Notes: generated from the sequence alone by a model not told the origin. A DNA stretch of 64,000 nt from Streptomyces sp. DG2A-72 (GCF_030499575.1 NZ_JASTLC010000001.1:7278001-7342000), one strand, 5' to 3'. Positions 38,691 to 48,578 are shown, counted from the stretch's first letter. Numbers and translations: made by a program.

Positions 38691-39644
38691 TCAGGCCTCC
38701 CTGTTCCAGCCGTTGCCCCACGGTTCTTGCCGGGGGGCGTCGGAGTGTGCGTGGTATTCCACCGATTCGGCGGTCAGCTGCATGAACGCCTCCTCCAGCG
38801 AGGCCTGCTGCGGGCTCAGCTCATGCAGCACGATCTGATGGTGCGCGGCCAGCTCGCCGATCCGCTCGGACTTGCTGCCGTCCACCTCGAGGGTTCCGTT
38901 GCCGGTCTCCACGACGGTGATCCCGGCCCCGTGCAGCACATCGAGCAGCCGCTCGCGGTGCGGGGTGCGGATCCTGACGTAGGACCGCGAGTTGCGCGCG
39001 ATGAAGTCGGCCATGGTGGTGTCGGCGAGCAGCCGGCCCTGGCCGATGACGACGAGGTGGTCGGCGGTCAGCGCCATCTCGCTCATCAGGTGCGAGGAGA
39101 CGAAGACCGTACGGCCCTGTGCGGCCAGTGACTTCATGAGGTTGCGGATCCAGTGGATGCCCTCGGGATCCAGCCCGTTGACCGGCTCGTCGAACATCAG
39201 GATCCGCGGGTCGCCGAGGAGCGCGCCCGCGATGCCGAGCCGCTGGCCCATGCCCATCGAGAAGCCCTTGGTCTTCTTCCGCGCGACCGCCGTCAGTCCG
39301 ACCGTCTCCAGCACCTCCCGCACCCGGCTGCTCGGAATGCCGTTGCTCTGCGCGAGGCACAGAAGGTGGTTGTAGGCGCTGCGCCCGCCGTGCCAGGCCT
39401 TGGCCTCCAGCAGGGCGCCGATGTACGTCAGCGGGTCCTTGAGCTGGTCGTAGTGCTTGCCGTCGATGCGGACGTCCCCGGCCGTGGGGTGGTCGAGCCC
39501 GAGAATCATCCGCATGGTGGTGGACTTGCCCGCACCGTTCGGCCCGAGGAACCCCGTGACGATTCCCGGTCTGACGGTGAAGGTGAGGTTGTTGACCGCC
39601 ACCTTCTCGCCGTACCGCTTGGTCAGCCCCTCGAGCTCAATCAT
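38691..39644 (-). CDS. ABC transporter ATP-binding protein (first pair)
   Basis: 317 residues: Walker A GPNGAGKST, signature SMGMGQRLGIA, Walker B ILMFDEPVNGLDP and switch SSHLMSEM, with a C-terminal regulatory region (about 215-300) and ASLEEAFMQLT near the end, the usual DrrA/BcrA arrangement. It lacks the proline-rich tail of the neighbouring paralogue. Very high similarity between the two ATPases (for example RTVFVSSHLMSEMA.TADHL) shows that the pair arose by gene duplication. Confidence 0.93.
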   Translation of the reverse strand: MIELEGLTKRYGEKVAVNNLTFTVRPGIVTGFLGPNGAGKSTTMRMILGLDHPTAGDVRIDGKHYDQLKDPLTYIGALLEAKAWHGGRSAYNHLLCLAQSNGIPSSRVREVLETVGLTAVARKKTKGFSMGMGQRLGIAGALLGDPRILMFDEPVNGLDPEGIHWIRNLMKSLAAQGRTVFVSSHLMSEMALTADHLVVIGQGRLLADTTMADFIARNSRSYVRIRTPHRERLLDVLHGAGITVVETGNGTLEVDGSKSERIGELAAHHQIVLHELSPQQASLEEAFMQLTAESVEYHAHSDAPRQEPWGNGWNREA

Positions 39645-39773
39645 GCGGCAACGCTAAATCGGGCGTTCGGCGGATGCCACCCGGACTGGCAAACCGAGGC
39701 CGACGGCTGTGGCAACAATCGCCAAAGACGTCACCCACAAAGCGGCATACGGGACGCACAGGCGTGTGACAAA

Positions 39774-39807
39774 GGCCCGCACCCCCTGCCCAGGGGATGC
39801 GGGCCTC
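39774..39807 (-). terminator. Terminator after filP
   Basis: AGGCCCGCACCCCCT (39774-39788) pairs with 39793-39807 with one mismatch. It lies just past the filP stop (filP is transcribed leftward), ahead of the ABC genes. Confidence 0.7.
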
Positions 39808-39827
39808 GGCCGTACTGACTGACGCGC

Positions 39828-40763
39828 TTACCGGGTCTGCTGCGCCGGAACCCCGCGGGAGATCGGCTCGTCCTCGGCCGGCGTGCCGGCGGCGGCCACC
39901 GCGGCGCCCGTGAGGGTCGCCAGCATCTCGCGCACGTTGGTCAGCTGTGCGTTGATGGAGTCGCGGCGGTTGGTGAGGGCGGCCAGCTCGCGCTCGGATT
40001 CCGAACGGATGCGGTCGGCCTTGGCGTTGGCGTCGGCCACGATGTCCTCGGCCTGGCGCTGAGCCGTCTCCACCGTCTGGCGGGCGCGGCGCTCGGCGTC
40101 CGTGCGCAGCTTCTCCGCCTCCAGGCGCAGCTGCTCCGCGCGGTGCTCGATCTCGGCGAGGCGCTTCTCGGCCTTGGCCTGACGGGAGGCCAGGTCGCGC
40201 TCGGACTGCTCGCGGCGCTTGGCGAGGTTCGTCTCGAAGTCGGCGGCGGCCTGCGCGGCCTTGGCGCGGGTCTCCTCGAAGAGGGCGTCCGCCTCCTCGC
40301 GCTTGGACTGCGCGTCCTTCTGCGCCTCGGCACGCAGCTGGGCGGAGTCACTCTTGGCCTTCTCGACGATCCGGACGCCTTCGTCCTCCGCCTTGGCCTT
40401 GCGTTCCGCAGCGAACGATTCTGCGTCGTTGCGGACCTGCTGCGCCGACGACTCGGCGAGTTCGCGGTGCTGCTCGGCGGCGCGGCGGGCCTCCTCGCGC
40501 AGATCCTTGGCCTCTTCCTCGGCGAGGCGAAGGATCTTCTCGACTCGCGCGCCGAGGCCGGCGTACGACGGCTCGGCGTCGTTCACCTGAGCCTGGGCGT
40601 TCTGCGTTTCGAGGTGGAGCTCCTCGATGCGCTTTTCCAGAGCGGTGATGCGGGCGAGAGCGCTGTCACGGTCGGAGACGAGCTTGGAGATCCGTTCGTC
40701 CACCTGAGCGCGGTCGTACCCACGCCGCACAAGCTCGAAGCCGTAGGGGGAAGTGTCGCTCAT
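39828..40763 (-). CDS. filP: Filament-forming coiled-coil protein FilP
   Basis: 311 residues. The N-terminal YGFELVRRGYDRAQVDERI is a DivIVA-like motif, followed by an almost unbroken coiled coil rich in Ala/Glu/Arg/Gln (about residues 20-285) and a short Pro/Thr tail. FilP forms intermediate-filament-like structures behind the hyphal tip in S. coelicolor, where it gives the cell stiffness and works with DivIVA and Scy (established knowledge). The next gene upstream is scy, as in S. coelicolor. Older databases label such proteins 'cellulose-binding'. ATG preceded by a spaced AGGAA. Confidence 0.93.
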   Translation of the reverse strand: MSDTSPYGFELVRRGYDRAQVDERISKLVSDRDSALARITALEKRIEELHLETQNAQAQVNDAEPSYAGLGARVEKILRLAEEEAKDLREEARRAAEQHRELAESSAQQVRNDAESFAAERKAKAEDEGVRIVEKAKSDSAQLRAEAQKDAQSKREEADALFEETRAKAAQAAADFETNLAKRREQSERDLASRQAKAEKRLAEIEHRAEQLRLEAEKLRTDAERRARQTVETAQRQAEDIVADANAKADRIRSESERELAALTNRRDSINAQLTNVREMLATLTGAAVAAAGTPAEDEPISRGVPAQQTR

Positions 40764-40946
40764 GGGGTTCCTGTCGAAAGAGACCGGTGAGGTGATAGGT
40801 GGAATCCTAGGGGCCGAAGCGGTGTGTCATCGAGCGGATGCGTGTTTGATCTGGAGAATGACACCCCTTTTGGGTGGCTAACCGTCGGACGGCTTGCCAA
40901 AGACTTGGTCAAAGGCCCCAGAAGACACCGAAACTCCTCGACTGCG

Positions 40947-43900
40947 CTAGCTCTCCGGCGACTTGCCACCCGATCGGGGGGCGCCGACCGTCGCACCCGC
41001 CTTGACCGCGCCGTCCTTGCCCGCGGACGGCGCTTCGAAGGACTCTAGCGCTTCCAGGACGTCCTGGACGCGGGAGATCTCGGCGTTGATGTCCTCGCGG
41101 CGCCGCACCAGGATCTCCAGCTCGCGCTTGCCCTCCTCGACCGTGCGCTTCGCCTCGCGGACCGCCTCGGCCTTGAGCTCCTCGGCCTCCCGCACGAGCG
41201 TCGCCTTCTTCTGCTCGGCCTCCTTGAGCAGCCCCTCGGCCTTCTTGACCGCGGCGATACGGACCTTGCCCGCCTCGGAGTTGGCCTCCGAGACAAGCTC
41301 CTTGGCCTTCGCCTGCGCCTTGGCGAGCTGCTCCTCGGCGGCCTTGATGAGCGCGTCGCAGCGGTCGCCCGCCGACTTCATCGTCTCGGCCGACTCACGG
41401 CGGGCCCGCTCGTGCAGTTCCTCGATCTCTGTCGTGATGCGGTCGCGCAGCTCCTCGGCTCGCTCCCGGATCGCCGTGGCGTCCCGGCGGGCGCCGACGA
41501 GCAACTCGTCCGCGTCCGTACGGGCCTTCTCCACCATCGCGTTGCCCTCGACCGTCGCCTCGGACACCAGCCGGTCGGCCTCGGTGCGGGCCGCGCCGAC
41601 CATCGTGTCGGCCTGCGCCTCGGCTTCGGCCGTCGTCTTGTGCGCCTGCTGCTGCGCCTCGGTGAGCAGCTTGTCCGCCTCGGCCGTGGTCTCCGTGATG
41701 AGCTTGTCGACCTGCTCGGCCGCTTCGGAGCGCCGCTTGTTGGAGTCCTTGCGGGCCTCGTCGAGGGTGCGCTCGGCCTCTTCGCGCGCCGACGACACCA
41801 GCCGCTCCGCCTCAGCTTCGGCCTCCGCCTTGACCCGCGCCGACTCGGCACGGACCCGCTCGGCGTGCTGCTGAGCCGCGCCGACGGTCTCGGCGGCCTC
41901 CGCGCGCAGCCGCTCCGCGTCGCTGGTCGCGTCCGACATCCGCTGCTCGGCCTGGGCGACCGACTCGGCCCGTACCCGCTCGGCCTCCGCGGCCGTCTCC
42001 GTGGCCAGCCGCTCCGCCTCGGACCGCGCCTCGGTGATGAGGGTGTCCGCCTGCGTCGCCGCGTCCGACCGGATCCGGTTGGCGTCCTCGCGGGCGTCCG
42101 CCCGGGTGCGTGAGGCGTCCTGCTCGGCCTGCGCGGTGGTGTCCGACGCCTCCGTGCGCACCCGCTGGGCGTGCTCGGCGGCCTCCGAGCGCAGCCGCTC
42201 GGACTCCGCGATCGCCTCCGAAACGGTGCGCTCCGCAAGGGACTTGGCGGCCTCCGTCTCCTCGGCCGCCACGCGCCGGATACGGCCCGCGTCCTCGCTG
42301 GCCCGCTCCCGCTCGGCGTAGGCGTCCGCGCGAACCCGGTCGGCCTCCTCCTGCGCCTCGCGCCGGGTACGGTCCGCCGAGTGCTCGGCGGCGGAGCGCA
42401 GCCCGGTGATCTCCTCCTGGGCCTGCTCGTGCAGCCCGGCGACCGAGTCCCGTACCTGCTGAGCGTGTTGCTCGGCCGCCGACACCATCTCGGTGGCGCG
42501 CCGGTCGGCCTCCTCGATCAGCCGGAGCGCCTCGGTCTGCGCCTCCTCCACGCGGCCCCGCGCTACGGCCAGCAGCTCCTCGCTCTGCTCGCGGGCCCGC
42601 TCCCGCTCCTGGTCCGCCTCCTGGCGCGCGGAGCCGAGGAGTTCCTCGGCCTCGCGGCGGCGCCGGGCGGCCTCCTCCTGGGCGGCGGCCAGCGTCTCCG
42701 TGGCCTCCGTGCCGAGCCGCTCGGCGGCGGCCTGTGCCTCCGCGCGGACCCGGTCGGCGGTGTCCTGGGCCTCCGACTTCAGCCGCTCGGCCTCCGCCGC
42801 GGCCTCCGACCGCAGTCGTACGGCGATGGCCTCGCCCTCCGCGCGGGAGGCGGACGCGTCCGAGGCGGCCTCGTCACGCAGCCGTTCGGCCTCCGCCTCG
42901 GCCTGCGCCTGGAGCGTACGGATCCGCTCGGCGGCCTCGGAGCGCAGCCGCTCCGTCTCCTCGGCGGCCTCGCGGCGGATCCGCGCGGCCTCCTCGCGGG
43001 CGTCGGCCAGCGCCTGCTCGGCCGTCGCGAGCCGCTCCTCGGCCTCCGTCTGCAGCCGGGTCAGTCCCTCGGCGGCCTCGGCACGGCGGGCCTCTATGGC
43101 GCGCTCGGTCTCCTCGCGCAGCTCACGCGAGGCCCGCTCGGCGTCCGACTTGATGCCCTCGGCCTGCTCGACGACCTCCTCGCGGTGCCGCTCGGCCTCC
43201 TGGCGGGTGCGCTGCAGGGTCTCCTCGGCCTGGCGGCGCAGCGTCGTCGCCCGCTCGATCGCCTCCGTACGGACCTTCTCGCTGTCCGTCTGGGCGGTCT
43301 GGCGCAGCTCGTCGGCATCGGCCTTCGCCTTGGAGAGCAGCTCCTCGGCGGTCTTGGCCGCCTCCTCGATCTGCTGGACGGCCTCCTTGCGGGCCTCCGC
43401 GCGGATCTTCTCGCCCTCGGCGACCGCGTCGGAGCGCAGCTGCTCGGCCTCGCCGCGCAGCCGGCGGGCCTCCTCCTGCAGCTCGACCGTCTTGGCGCGG
43501 TACTCCTTGGTGTCGTCCTTCGCCGAGCCCTTGAGCTGCTCGGCGATGTCGTGCGCCTCGGCGCGCAGCCGGTCGGCCTCGGTCTCCGCCTCGCGGCGGA
43601 TCCGCTCGGCCTCCTCGGCAGCCGCCTTGGTGGTGTTCTGCGCGTTCTCCTGCGCCTTGTTGAGGACGTCCTCGGCGGTCTTGGCCGCCTTCGACAGCTG
43701 GGTCGCGCTCTCCTCGGCGGTGAGCGTGCGGGCCTTCTCGGCGGCCTCCTCGACGATCCGCTCGGCCTCGGCACGGGCGTCCGTGACGATCTGCTCGGCG
43801 TCCGACTTGGTGGCCTCGGCCTCCTTGGTGGCCTCGCTGACCAGCCGGGCGACCTGCTCCTTCGCCGTGCGCGTGCGCTGCTCGTTGGCCGCCTCAGCGC

Positions 43901-44795
43901 TGGAGAGGGCCTTGGCGGCGGCCTCCTTGGCCTCGGTGAGCACCTTCTCGGCCTCGGCCTGCGCCGTGCGCAGCGCCTCCTCGGCCTCCGTCATCCGCTG
44001 CTCGGCGGCCCGGCTCAGCTCGGTCGCCTGGCGGCGGGCGCTGTCGGACTCGGTCGCCGTGGAGGTGCGCAGCTGCTCGGCGTGGTCGGTGGCCTCCTGG
44101 GCCTGGGTGGACGCCGCGTTCAGCAGCCGCTCGGCGTCCGCGCGGGCGCGGCGAAGAAGCTGCTCGGCCTCCGCGCGGGCCGTCTCGGCCTCGCTGGTCA
44201 GCCGCTGCCGGGCCTCGGCGGTGAGCCGCTCGGCCTCGGCGCGGGCGGTGGCCATGGCCTGCTCGGCCTCCGCGCGGGACTCCTCGAGGAGCCGGCGGGC
44301 CTGCTGCTCGCTGCGGGCGCGCAGCTGCTCGGCCCATGCCACGTTCTCGTTGACGTGCGACTCGACGGTCTGCCGGCGCTCGGCCAGCTCCTGGTCGAGC
44401 TGCTGGCGGCGGGTGACCGCCTCCTGATGCAACTCCGCCTGGAGCCGGGCGGCCTGCTCGGCATGCTCCTGGAGGATCCGCTGGGTCTGCGCCCGGGCCT
44501 GGCTCATCTCCCGCTCGGCGTCCAGCCGCAGCTGGTCGGCCTGCATCTGGGCGTTGCGCAGCAACTGCTCGGCCTGATAGCCGATGTCGCCGCCCTCGTA
44601 GGCGGGCCGGGACATGAGGGTGCGCCGCGCCTCGTGCAGCTTGGCGCGCAGCACCTCGACCTGGTAGCCGAGGTCCTCGGCGTGCTGGATCGCCTTTTCC
44701 CGCTCGGTCTTCAGCCGATCCATCTCGGCCTCGAACCGAGAGAGGTGGTCGACGTCAGCCGCCGGCTCTCGCTCCTGGCGTTCGTAGCCCCGCAC
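40947..44795 (-). CDS. scy: Polarisome coiled-coil protein Scy
   Basis: About 1282 residues, nearly all coiled coil, with DHLSRFEAEMDRLKTEREKA at the N-terminus and thousands of bases of repeating Ala-Glu-Arg-rich heptad/hendecad units (EAERLRSEA, AEEAERIRR and variants). Scy organises DivIVA at the growing hyphal tip and sets new branch points (established knowledge). The order filP-scy-epimerase is what I recall from S. coelicolor. I place the start at the GTG at 44795 (VRGYERQERE); a TTG at 44825 would add ten residues. The internal near-repeats are coding, not satellite DNA. The S. coelicolor protein is slightly longer. Confidence 0.92.
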   Translation of the reverse strand: MRGYERQEREPAADVDHLSRFEAEMDRLKTEREKAIQHAEDLGYQVEVLRAKLHEARRTLMSRPAYEGGDIGYQAEQLLRNAQMQADQLRLDAEREMSQARAQTQRILQEHAEQAARLQAELHQEAVTRRQQLDQELAERRQTVESHVNENVAWAEQLRARSEQQARRLLEESRAEAEQAMATARAEAERLTAEARQRLTSEAETARAEAEQLLRRARADAERLLNAASTQAQEATDHAEQLRTSTATESDSARRQATELSRAAEQRMTEAEEALRTAQAEAEKVLTEAKEAAAKALSSAEAANEQRTRTAKEQVARLVSEATKEAEATKSDAEQIVTDARAEAERIVEEAAEKARTLTAEESATQLSKAAKTAEDVLNKAQENAQNTTKAAAEEAERIRREAETEADRLRAEAHDIAEQLKGSAKDDTKEYRAKTVELQEEARRLRGEAEQLRSDAVAEGEKIRAEARKEAVQQIEEAAKTAEELLSKAKADADELRQTAQTDSEKVRTEAIERATTLRRQAEETLQRTRQEAERHREEVVEQAEGIKSDAERASRELREETERAIEARRAEAAEGLTRLQTEAEERLATAEQALADAREEAARIRREAAEETERLRSEAAERIRTLQAQAEAEAERLRDEAASDASASRAEGEAIAVRLRSEAAAEAERLKSEAQDTADRVRAEAQAAAERLGTEATETLAAAQEEAARRRREAEELLGSARQEADQERERAREQSEELLAVARGRVEEAQTEALRLIEEADRRATEMVSAAEQHAQQVRDSVAGLHEQAQEEITGLRSAAEHSADRTRREAQEEADRVRADAYAERERASEDAGRIRRVAAEETEAAKSLAERTVSEAIAESERLRSEAAEHAQRVRTEASDTTAQAEQDASRTRADAREDANRIRSDAATQADTLITEARSEAERLATETAAEAERVRAESVAQAEQRMSDATSDAERLRAEAAETVGAAQQHAERVRAESARVKAEAEAEAERLVSSAREEAERTLDEARKDSNKRRSEAAEQVDKLITETTAEADKLLTEAQQQAHKTTAEAEAQADTMVGAARTEADRLVSEATVEGNAMVEKARTDADELLVGARRDATAIRERAEELRDRITTEIEELHERARRESAETMKSAGDRCDALIKAAEEQLAKAQAKAKELVSEANSEAGKVRIAAVKKAEGLLKEAEQKKATLVREAEELKAEAVREAKRTVEEGKRELEILVRRREDINAEISRVQDVLEALESFEAPSAGKDGAVKAGATVGAPRSGGKSPES

Positions 44796-45005
44796 TGCGC
44801 GGTCCCATCCGTCCCCTGGTCGCAAGTCTCTCCAAACGAGCTCCGTCCATCCGCCGAACGGGGCCCCCGGGGAATGGTGTCAGATCAACGGCGGAGCACG
44901 GGCTGCCGCCCGACGCTCGCCCCCCGAAACCCGGACCCCGGCCAGCGGTCACCACAGGGTTGAGCGGCGACCGCCCCCAACCCTACCGGCCCATATGTAC
45001 GGGGG

Positions 45006-45446
45006 TCAGTGCTCAGGTGACTCAACAGGCGCCGAAGTGACCAGTTCTGTCAGGACACCGTGGCAATCCTTTGGGTGCAGGAAGGTGATCCGTGACCCCA
45101 TGGAGCCGCGCCGGGGCTCCTGGTAGAGCACGCGTACGCCCTTGTCCTTGATGTCCGCGGCATCAGCGTCCACGTCCGCCGTGCCGAAGGCGATGTGGTG
45201 GACGCCCTCCCCGTTCTTCGCGAGCCACTTCGCGACGGTGGAGTCCTCGCGGATGGGCTCCAGGAGCTGGAGGTAGGACGCCCCGCCGTCGGACGTATCG
45301 TTGATCTTGAGCATGGCCTCGCGTACGCCCTGCTCCTCGTTGATCTCGGAGTGGAACACCTCGAAGCCGTAGGTGGCCCGGTAGAACTCGACGGTCTTGT
45401 CGAGGTCGAAGCAGGCGATCCCGATGTGGTCGATTCGCGTCAGCAT
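45006..45446 (-). CDS. mce: Methylmalonyl-CoA epimerase
   Basis: Interconverts (S)- and (R)-methylmalonyl-CoA in the propionyl-CoA pathway. The 146-residue protein is a vicinal-oxygen-chelate fold with paired halves: IDHIGIACFDLDKTVEFYRA at the start and GVHHIAFGTADVDADAADI in the second half give the metal-binding His residues, with FLHPKDCHGVLTEL near the end supplying Glu. Divergent from the thiolase gene, with a 147-base promoter region between them. MeaB and icmA in the same window support a role in the acyl-CoA mutase network. Confidence 0.95.
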   Translation of the reverse strand: MLTRIDHIGIACFDLDKTVEFYRATYGFEVFHSEINEEQGVREAMLKINDTSDGGASYLQLLEPIREDSTVAKWLAKNGEGVHHIAFGTADVDADAADIKDKGVRVLYQEPRRGSMGSRITFLHPKDCHGVLTELVTSAPVESPEH

Positions 45447-45593
45447 GAAGTCAGTGCAGCGCTACGGGGGCGGTTACGCAACGTGCGCGCGATCACACCG
45501 ACTGCCGGATGACGGGGTGGACTACCGCTCAGTACATTCGAAGTAAACCCTCGTTCACTCCTCAGCTGTGCAGCTGGAAGGGGATCGCACCTC

Positions 45594-46796
45594 ATGTCTG
45601 GAACGAACACCACGACATCCGTCATCGTCGCGGGTGCCCGCACTCCGATGGGTCGGTTGCTCGGCTCGCTCAAATCGTTCTCCGGGGCCGATCTGGGCGG
45701 CTTCGCGATCAAGGCCGCCCTCGACCGTGCGGGGATCGGTGGCGACCAGGTGCAGTACGTGATCATGGGCCAGGTGCTCCAGGCCGGGGCAGGGCAGATC
45801 CCGGCGCGCCAGGCCGCGGTCAAGGCGGGCATTCCGATGAACGTCCCGGCACTCACCGTCAACAAGGTGTGCCTGTCGGGCCTGGACGCGATCGCGCTCG
45901 CGGACCAGTTGATCCGCGCCGGCGAGTTCGACGTGATCGTGGCCGGCGGCCAGGAGTCCATGACCAACGCCCCCCATCTGCTCCCGAAGTCCCGCGAGGG
46001 ACACAAGTACGGGGCGATCGAGATGCTCGACGCCATGGCGTACGACGGTCTGACCGACCCCTGGGAGAACGTCCCCATGGGCCAGTCGACCGAGAAGCAC
46101 AACACGAAGCTGGGCATCGCGCGCCCCGAGCAGGACGAGATCGCCGCCCTGTCCCACCAGCGCGCCGCGGCCGCCCAGAAGAACGGCGTCTTCGAGGCCG
46201 AGATCACCCCGGTCGAGATCCCGCAGCGCAAGGGCGAGCCGGTCGTCTTCAGCGAGGACGAGGGCATCCGCGCCGAGACGACGGCCGAGTCGCTGGGCAA
46301 GCTGCGCCCGGCGTTCGCCAAGGACGGCACGATCACCGCGGGTTCGGCCTCGCAGATCTCCGACGGTGCGGCGGCCGTGGTCGTGATGAGCAAGGCCAGG
46401 GCACAGGAGCTGGGCCTCGAGTGGATCGCCGAGATCGGCGCCCACGGCAATGTGGCCGGTCCGGACAACTCTCTCCAGTCGCAGCCGTCGAACGCGATCC
46501 TGCACGCCCTGAAGAAGGAGGGCCTGGAGGTCGCGGACCTCGACCTCATCGAGATCAACGAGGCGTTCGCGGCGGTCGCCGTCCAGTCAATGAAGGACCT
46601 TGGGGTGTCCAGCGAAAGGGTGAACGTCAATGGTGGCGCGATCGCCCTGGGCCACCCGATCGGCATGTCGGGCGCCCGCCTCGTGCTGCACCTGGCGCTG
46701 GAGCTGAAGCGCCGGGGCGGCGGTGTCGGCGCGGCCGCGCTGTGCGGCGGCGGCGGGCAGGGTGACGCGCTCATCGTGCGGGTACCCAAGGCCTGA
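45594..46796 (+). CDS. Acetyl-CoA C-acetyltransferase (thiolase)
   Basis: Condenses two acetyl-CoA to acetoacetyl-CoA or does the reverse. 400 residues with the acyl-enzyme cysteine Cys93 in [12 protein letters not shown], the second-domain [19 protein letters not shown] motif with its His, and the C-terminal [12 protein letters not shown] with the acid/base Cys. Chain length and motifs fit the biosynthetic class. ATG after GGAAGGGGAT. It is followed by meaB after 34 bases, so the two are probably co-transcribed. The 3-hydroxybutyryl-CoA dehydrogenase at 28446 could use its product. Confidence 0.95.
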   Translation: MSGTNTTTSVIVAGARTPMGRLLGSLKSFSGADLGGFAIKAALDRAGIGGDQVQYVIMGQVLQAGAGQIPARQAAVKAGIPMNVPALTVNKVCLSGLDAIALADQLIRAGEFDVIVAGGQESMTNAPHLLPKSREGHKYGAIEMLDAMAYDGLTDPWENVPMGQSTEKHNTKLGIARPEQDEIAALSHQRAAAAQKNGVFEAEITPVEIPQRKGEPVVFSEDEGIRAETTAESLGKLRPAFAKDGTITAGSASQISDGAAAVVVMSKARAQELGLEWIAEIGAHGNVAGPDNSLQSQPSNAILHALKKEGLEVADLDLIEINEAFAAVAVQSMKDLGVSSERVNVNGGAIALGHPIGMSGARLVLHLALELKRRGGGVGAAALCGGGGQGDALIVRVPKA

Positions 46797-46830
46797 TGTC
46801 GTTTACGTAGGTGAGCTGAACGGAGCTGTG

Positions 46831-47787
46831 ATGCAGGACGTCTCCACGCTGGTGGCCCAGGCCAGAGAAGGCCGGCCGCGGGCCGTGGCCCGGCTGATCT
46901 CCCTGGTGGAGGGGGCGTCCCCGCAACTCCGCGAGGTCATGACGGCGCTCGCCCCGTTGACGGGCAACGCGTACGTCGTCGGCCTCACCGGCTCACCTGG
47001 TGTCGGCAAGTCGACATCGACGTCGGCACTCGTCACGGCGTATCGCATGCAGGGCAAGCGGGTCGGCGTGCTCGCCGTCGACCCGTCCTCGCCGTTCTCC
47101 GGCGGCGCCCTGCTCGGCGACCGCGTCCGGATGTCGGAGCACGCCTCCGACCCCGGCGTCTACATCCGCTCCATGGCGACGCGCGGCCACCTGGGCGGCC
47201 TCGCGTGGTCCGCGCCGCAGGCGATCCGCGTACTGGACGCGGCGGGCTGCGACGTGATCCTGGTCGAGACGGTCGGCGTCGGCCAGTCGGAGGTCGAGAT
47301 CGCCTCGCAGGCGGACACGAGCGTGGTCCTCCTGGCCCCCGGCATGGGCGACGGCATCCAGGCCGCCAAGGCCGGAATCCTGGAGATCGGCGATGTGTAC
47401 GTCGTCAACAAGGCCGACCGCGACGGAGCCGACGCGACCGCCCGCGAGCTGAACCACATGCTGGGCCTCGGCGAGTCCCGGGGCCCGGGCGACTGGCGCC
47501 CCCCGATCGTCAAGACGGTCGCCGCCCGCGCCGAGGGCATCGACGAGGTCCTCGAAGCCCTGGAGAAGCACCGCGCCTGGATGGAGGAGCGCGGCGTCCT
47601 CGCCGAGCGCCGGCTGGCCCGCGCCTCCCGCGAGGTCGAGACGATCGCCGTCACCGCCCTGCGCGAGCGGATCGGCGACCTGCACGGCGACCGGCGGCTG
47701 AGCGCGCTGGCGGAGCGGATCGTCGCGGGGGAGCTGGATCCGTACCGGGCGGCGGACGAACTGGTGGCGGGGATCACGGCCGGCTGA
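46831..47787 (+). CDS. meaB: Acyl-CoA mutase-associated G-protein chaperone MeaB
   Basis: GTPase that loads coenzyme B12 on methylmalonyl- or isobutyryl-CoA mutases and protects them from inactivation. 318 residues: Walker A GSPGVGKST (about 54-62), VLAVDPSSPFSGGALLGDRV (switch I region), Walker B DVILVETVGVGQSE and the base-recognition NKAD. The dimerisation helices follow the G domain. I chose the ATG at 46831 (with GGAG five bases before), because an earlier in-frame start lies within the thiolase gene. icmA at 63139 is a plausible client. Confidence 0.95.
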   Translation: MQDVSTLVAQAREGRPRAVARLISLVEGASPQLREVMTALAPLTGNAYVVGLTGSPGVGKSTSTSALVTAYRMQGKRVGVLAVDPSSPFSGGALLGDRVRMSEHASDPGVYIRSMATRGHLGGLAWSAPQAIRVLDAAGCDVILVETVGVGQSEVEIASQADTSVVLLAPGMGDGIQAAKAGILEIGDVYVVNKADRDGADATARELNHMLGLGESRGPGDWRPPIVKTVAARAEGIDEVLEALEKHRAWMEERGVLAERRLARASREVETIAVTALRERIGDLHGDRRLSALAERIVAGELDPYRAADELVAGITAG

Positions 47788-47830
47788 CGACCGCTCCGCG
47801 GGAAGCGCTATCAGCGGACGGCCGGAGCAG

Positions 47831-47880
47831 CGCCCTGAAGGGGCGCGGGGAACTGCGCGACCAGCCACGACGGGCCCGCA
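47831..47880 (-). repeat. Dispersed Streptomyces intergenic repeat, copy B
   Basis: Contains, on the minus strand, GCGCAGTTCCCCGCGCCCCT, identical to copy A near 4343 for 20 bases, with a GGGCG partial partner arm. It lies between meaB and the convergent PepSY gene and may also serve as a terminator. Confidence 0.6.
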
Positions 47881-47903
47881 GCCGAACGACGGCCGAGCGT
47901 TCG

Positions 47904-48578
47904 TCAGTCGTCGTCGTGGTCGTCGTCGTGGCGCTCGCCGGTGTCGTCGTCCGCCCTGGCATTGCGGTCGTCGTCGTCCGAGTCCGCCGTGACCTTGCCG
48001 GTGTTCAGGTCGACGCGCCAGTCACGGTCGTCCTTGCCCGAGCCCGTGCTGACGTCCCAGGCCTTGGCGCGGCCGTCGTCGTCGAGGTCCACGTCCGTCA
48101 CCGTTCCCTTGGCGGCGGCGGCCTCGGCGGCCTGCTCGGCGGTCACGGAGGTGCCCTTGAGGGCGGCGCGTACGCCGGCGGTGTCGTCGTCATCGTCCTC
48201 GCGTCCGGTGTGGGAGCCGAGGACGTTGCCGTTGGCCGGGTCGATGCGGACCGTGTGCCAGGTGGTGTCGTCGGCGAGGATGCGGACCTTCCACCCGGAC
48301 GCGCCGTCGTCCCCGTCGTCACCCCCGTCGTCGTCACGGTCGTCGTCCAGTTCGGCGGAGACCGCGGTGCCCGGGGCTTCCTTGAGGGCGGCGGCGATCG
48401 CGTCGGCGGCGGTCACGGTGCCGGACTCGACGCGCGGCGCGGCGTCGTCCCGCGTCACCGTCGCGTCCTTCTGCCGCGCAGGCGCGTCGTCGTCCCCCGT
48501 GACCGCGAGTGCCGTGGCCGTACCGCCTCCGATCAGTGCGGCGGCCGTGACGGCGGCGATCACGATGTTGCGCTTCAT
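47904..48578 (-). CDS. Secreted acidic protein with two PepSY domains
   Basis: 224 residues: signal peptide (about 1-26, KRNIVIAAVTAAALIGGGTA), then two PepSY units (VTAADAIAAALKEAPG... and VTAEQAAEAAAAKGTVTDVD...), each ending in a WxVxxD/N-type strand, joined by runs of Asp (ELDDDRDDDGGDDGDDG, GREDDDDDTAG), and a very acidic tail (DDDDRNARADDDTGERHDDD). PepSY domains often bind peptidases or modulate partner proteins. It is divergent from an OmpR-type two-component pair whose kinase also has an Asp run outside the membrane, suggesting one functional unit. No lipobox is seen, so it is probably secreted. Confidence 0.88.
   Translation of the reverse strand: MKRNIVIAAVTAAALIGGGTATALAVTGDDDAPARQKDATVTRDDAAPRVESGTVTAADAIAAALKEAPGTAVSAELDDDRDDDGGDDGDDGASGWKVRILADDTTWHTVRIDPANGNVLGSHTGREDDDDDTAGVRAALKGTSVTAEQAAEAAAAKGTVTDVDLDDDGRAKAWDVSTGSGKDDRDWRVDLNTGKVTADSDDDDRNARADDDTGERHDDDHDDD

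Noticed and set aside
40947..44795. Repetitive DNA that at first glance resembles an array or satellite
   Set aside because: Repeats are irregular, in frame and coding for coiled-coil heptads; there are no spacers, so no CRISPR.
42171..44963. 930-codon open frame opposite scy
   Set aside because: Leu/Gly/Arg-rich antisense of the coiled-coil repeats, no credible start or fold.
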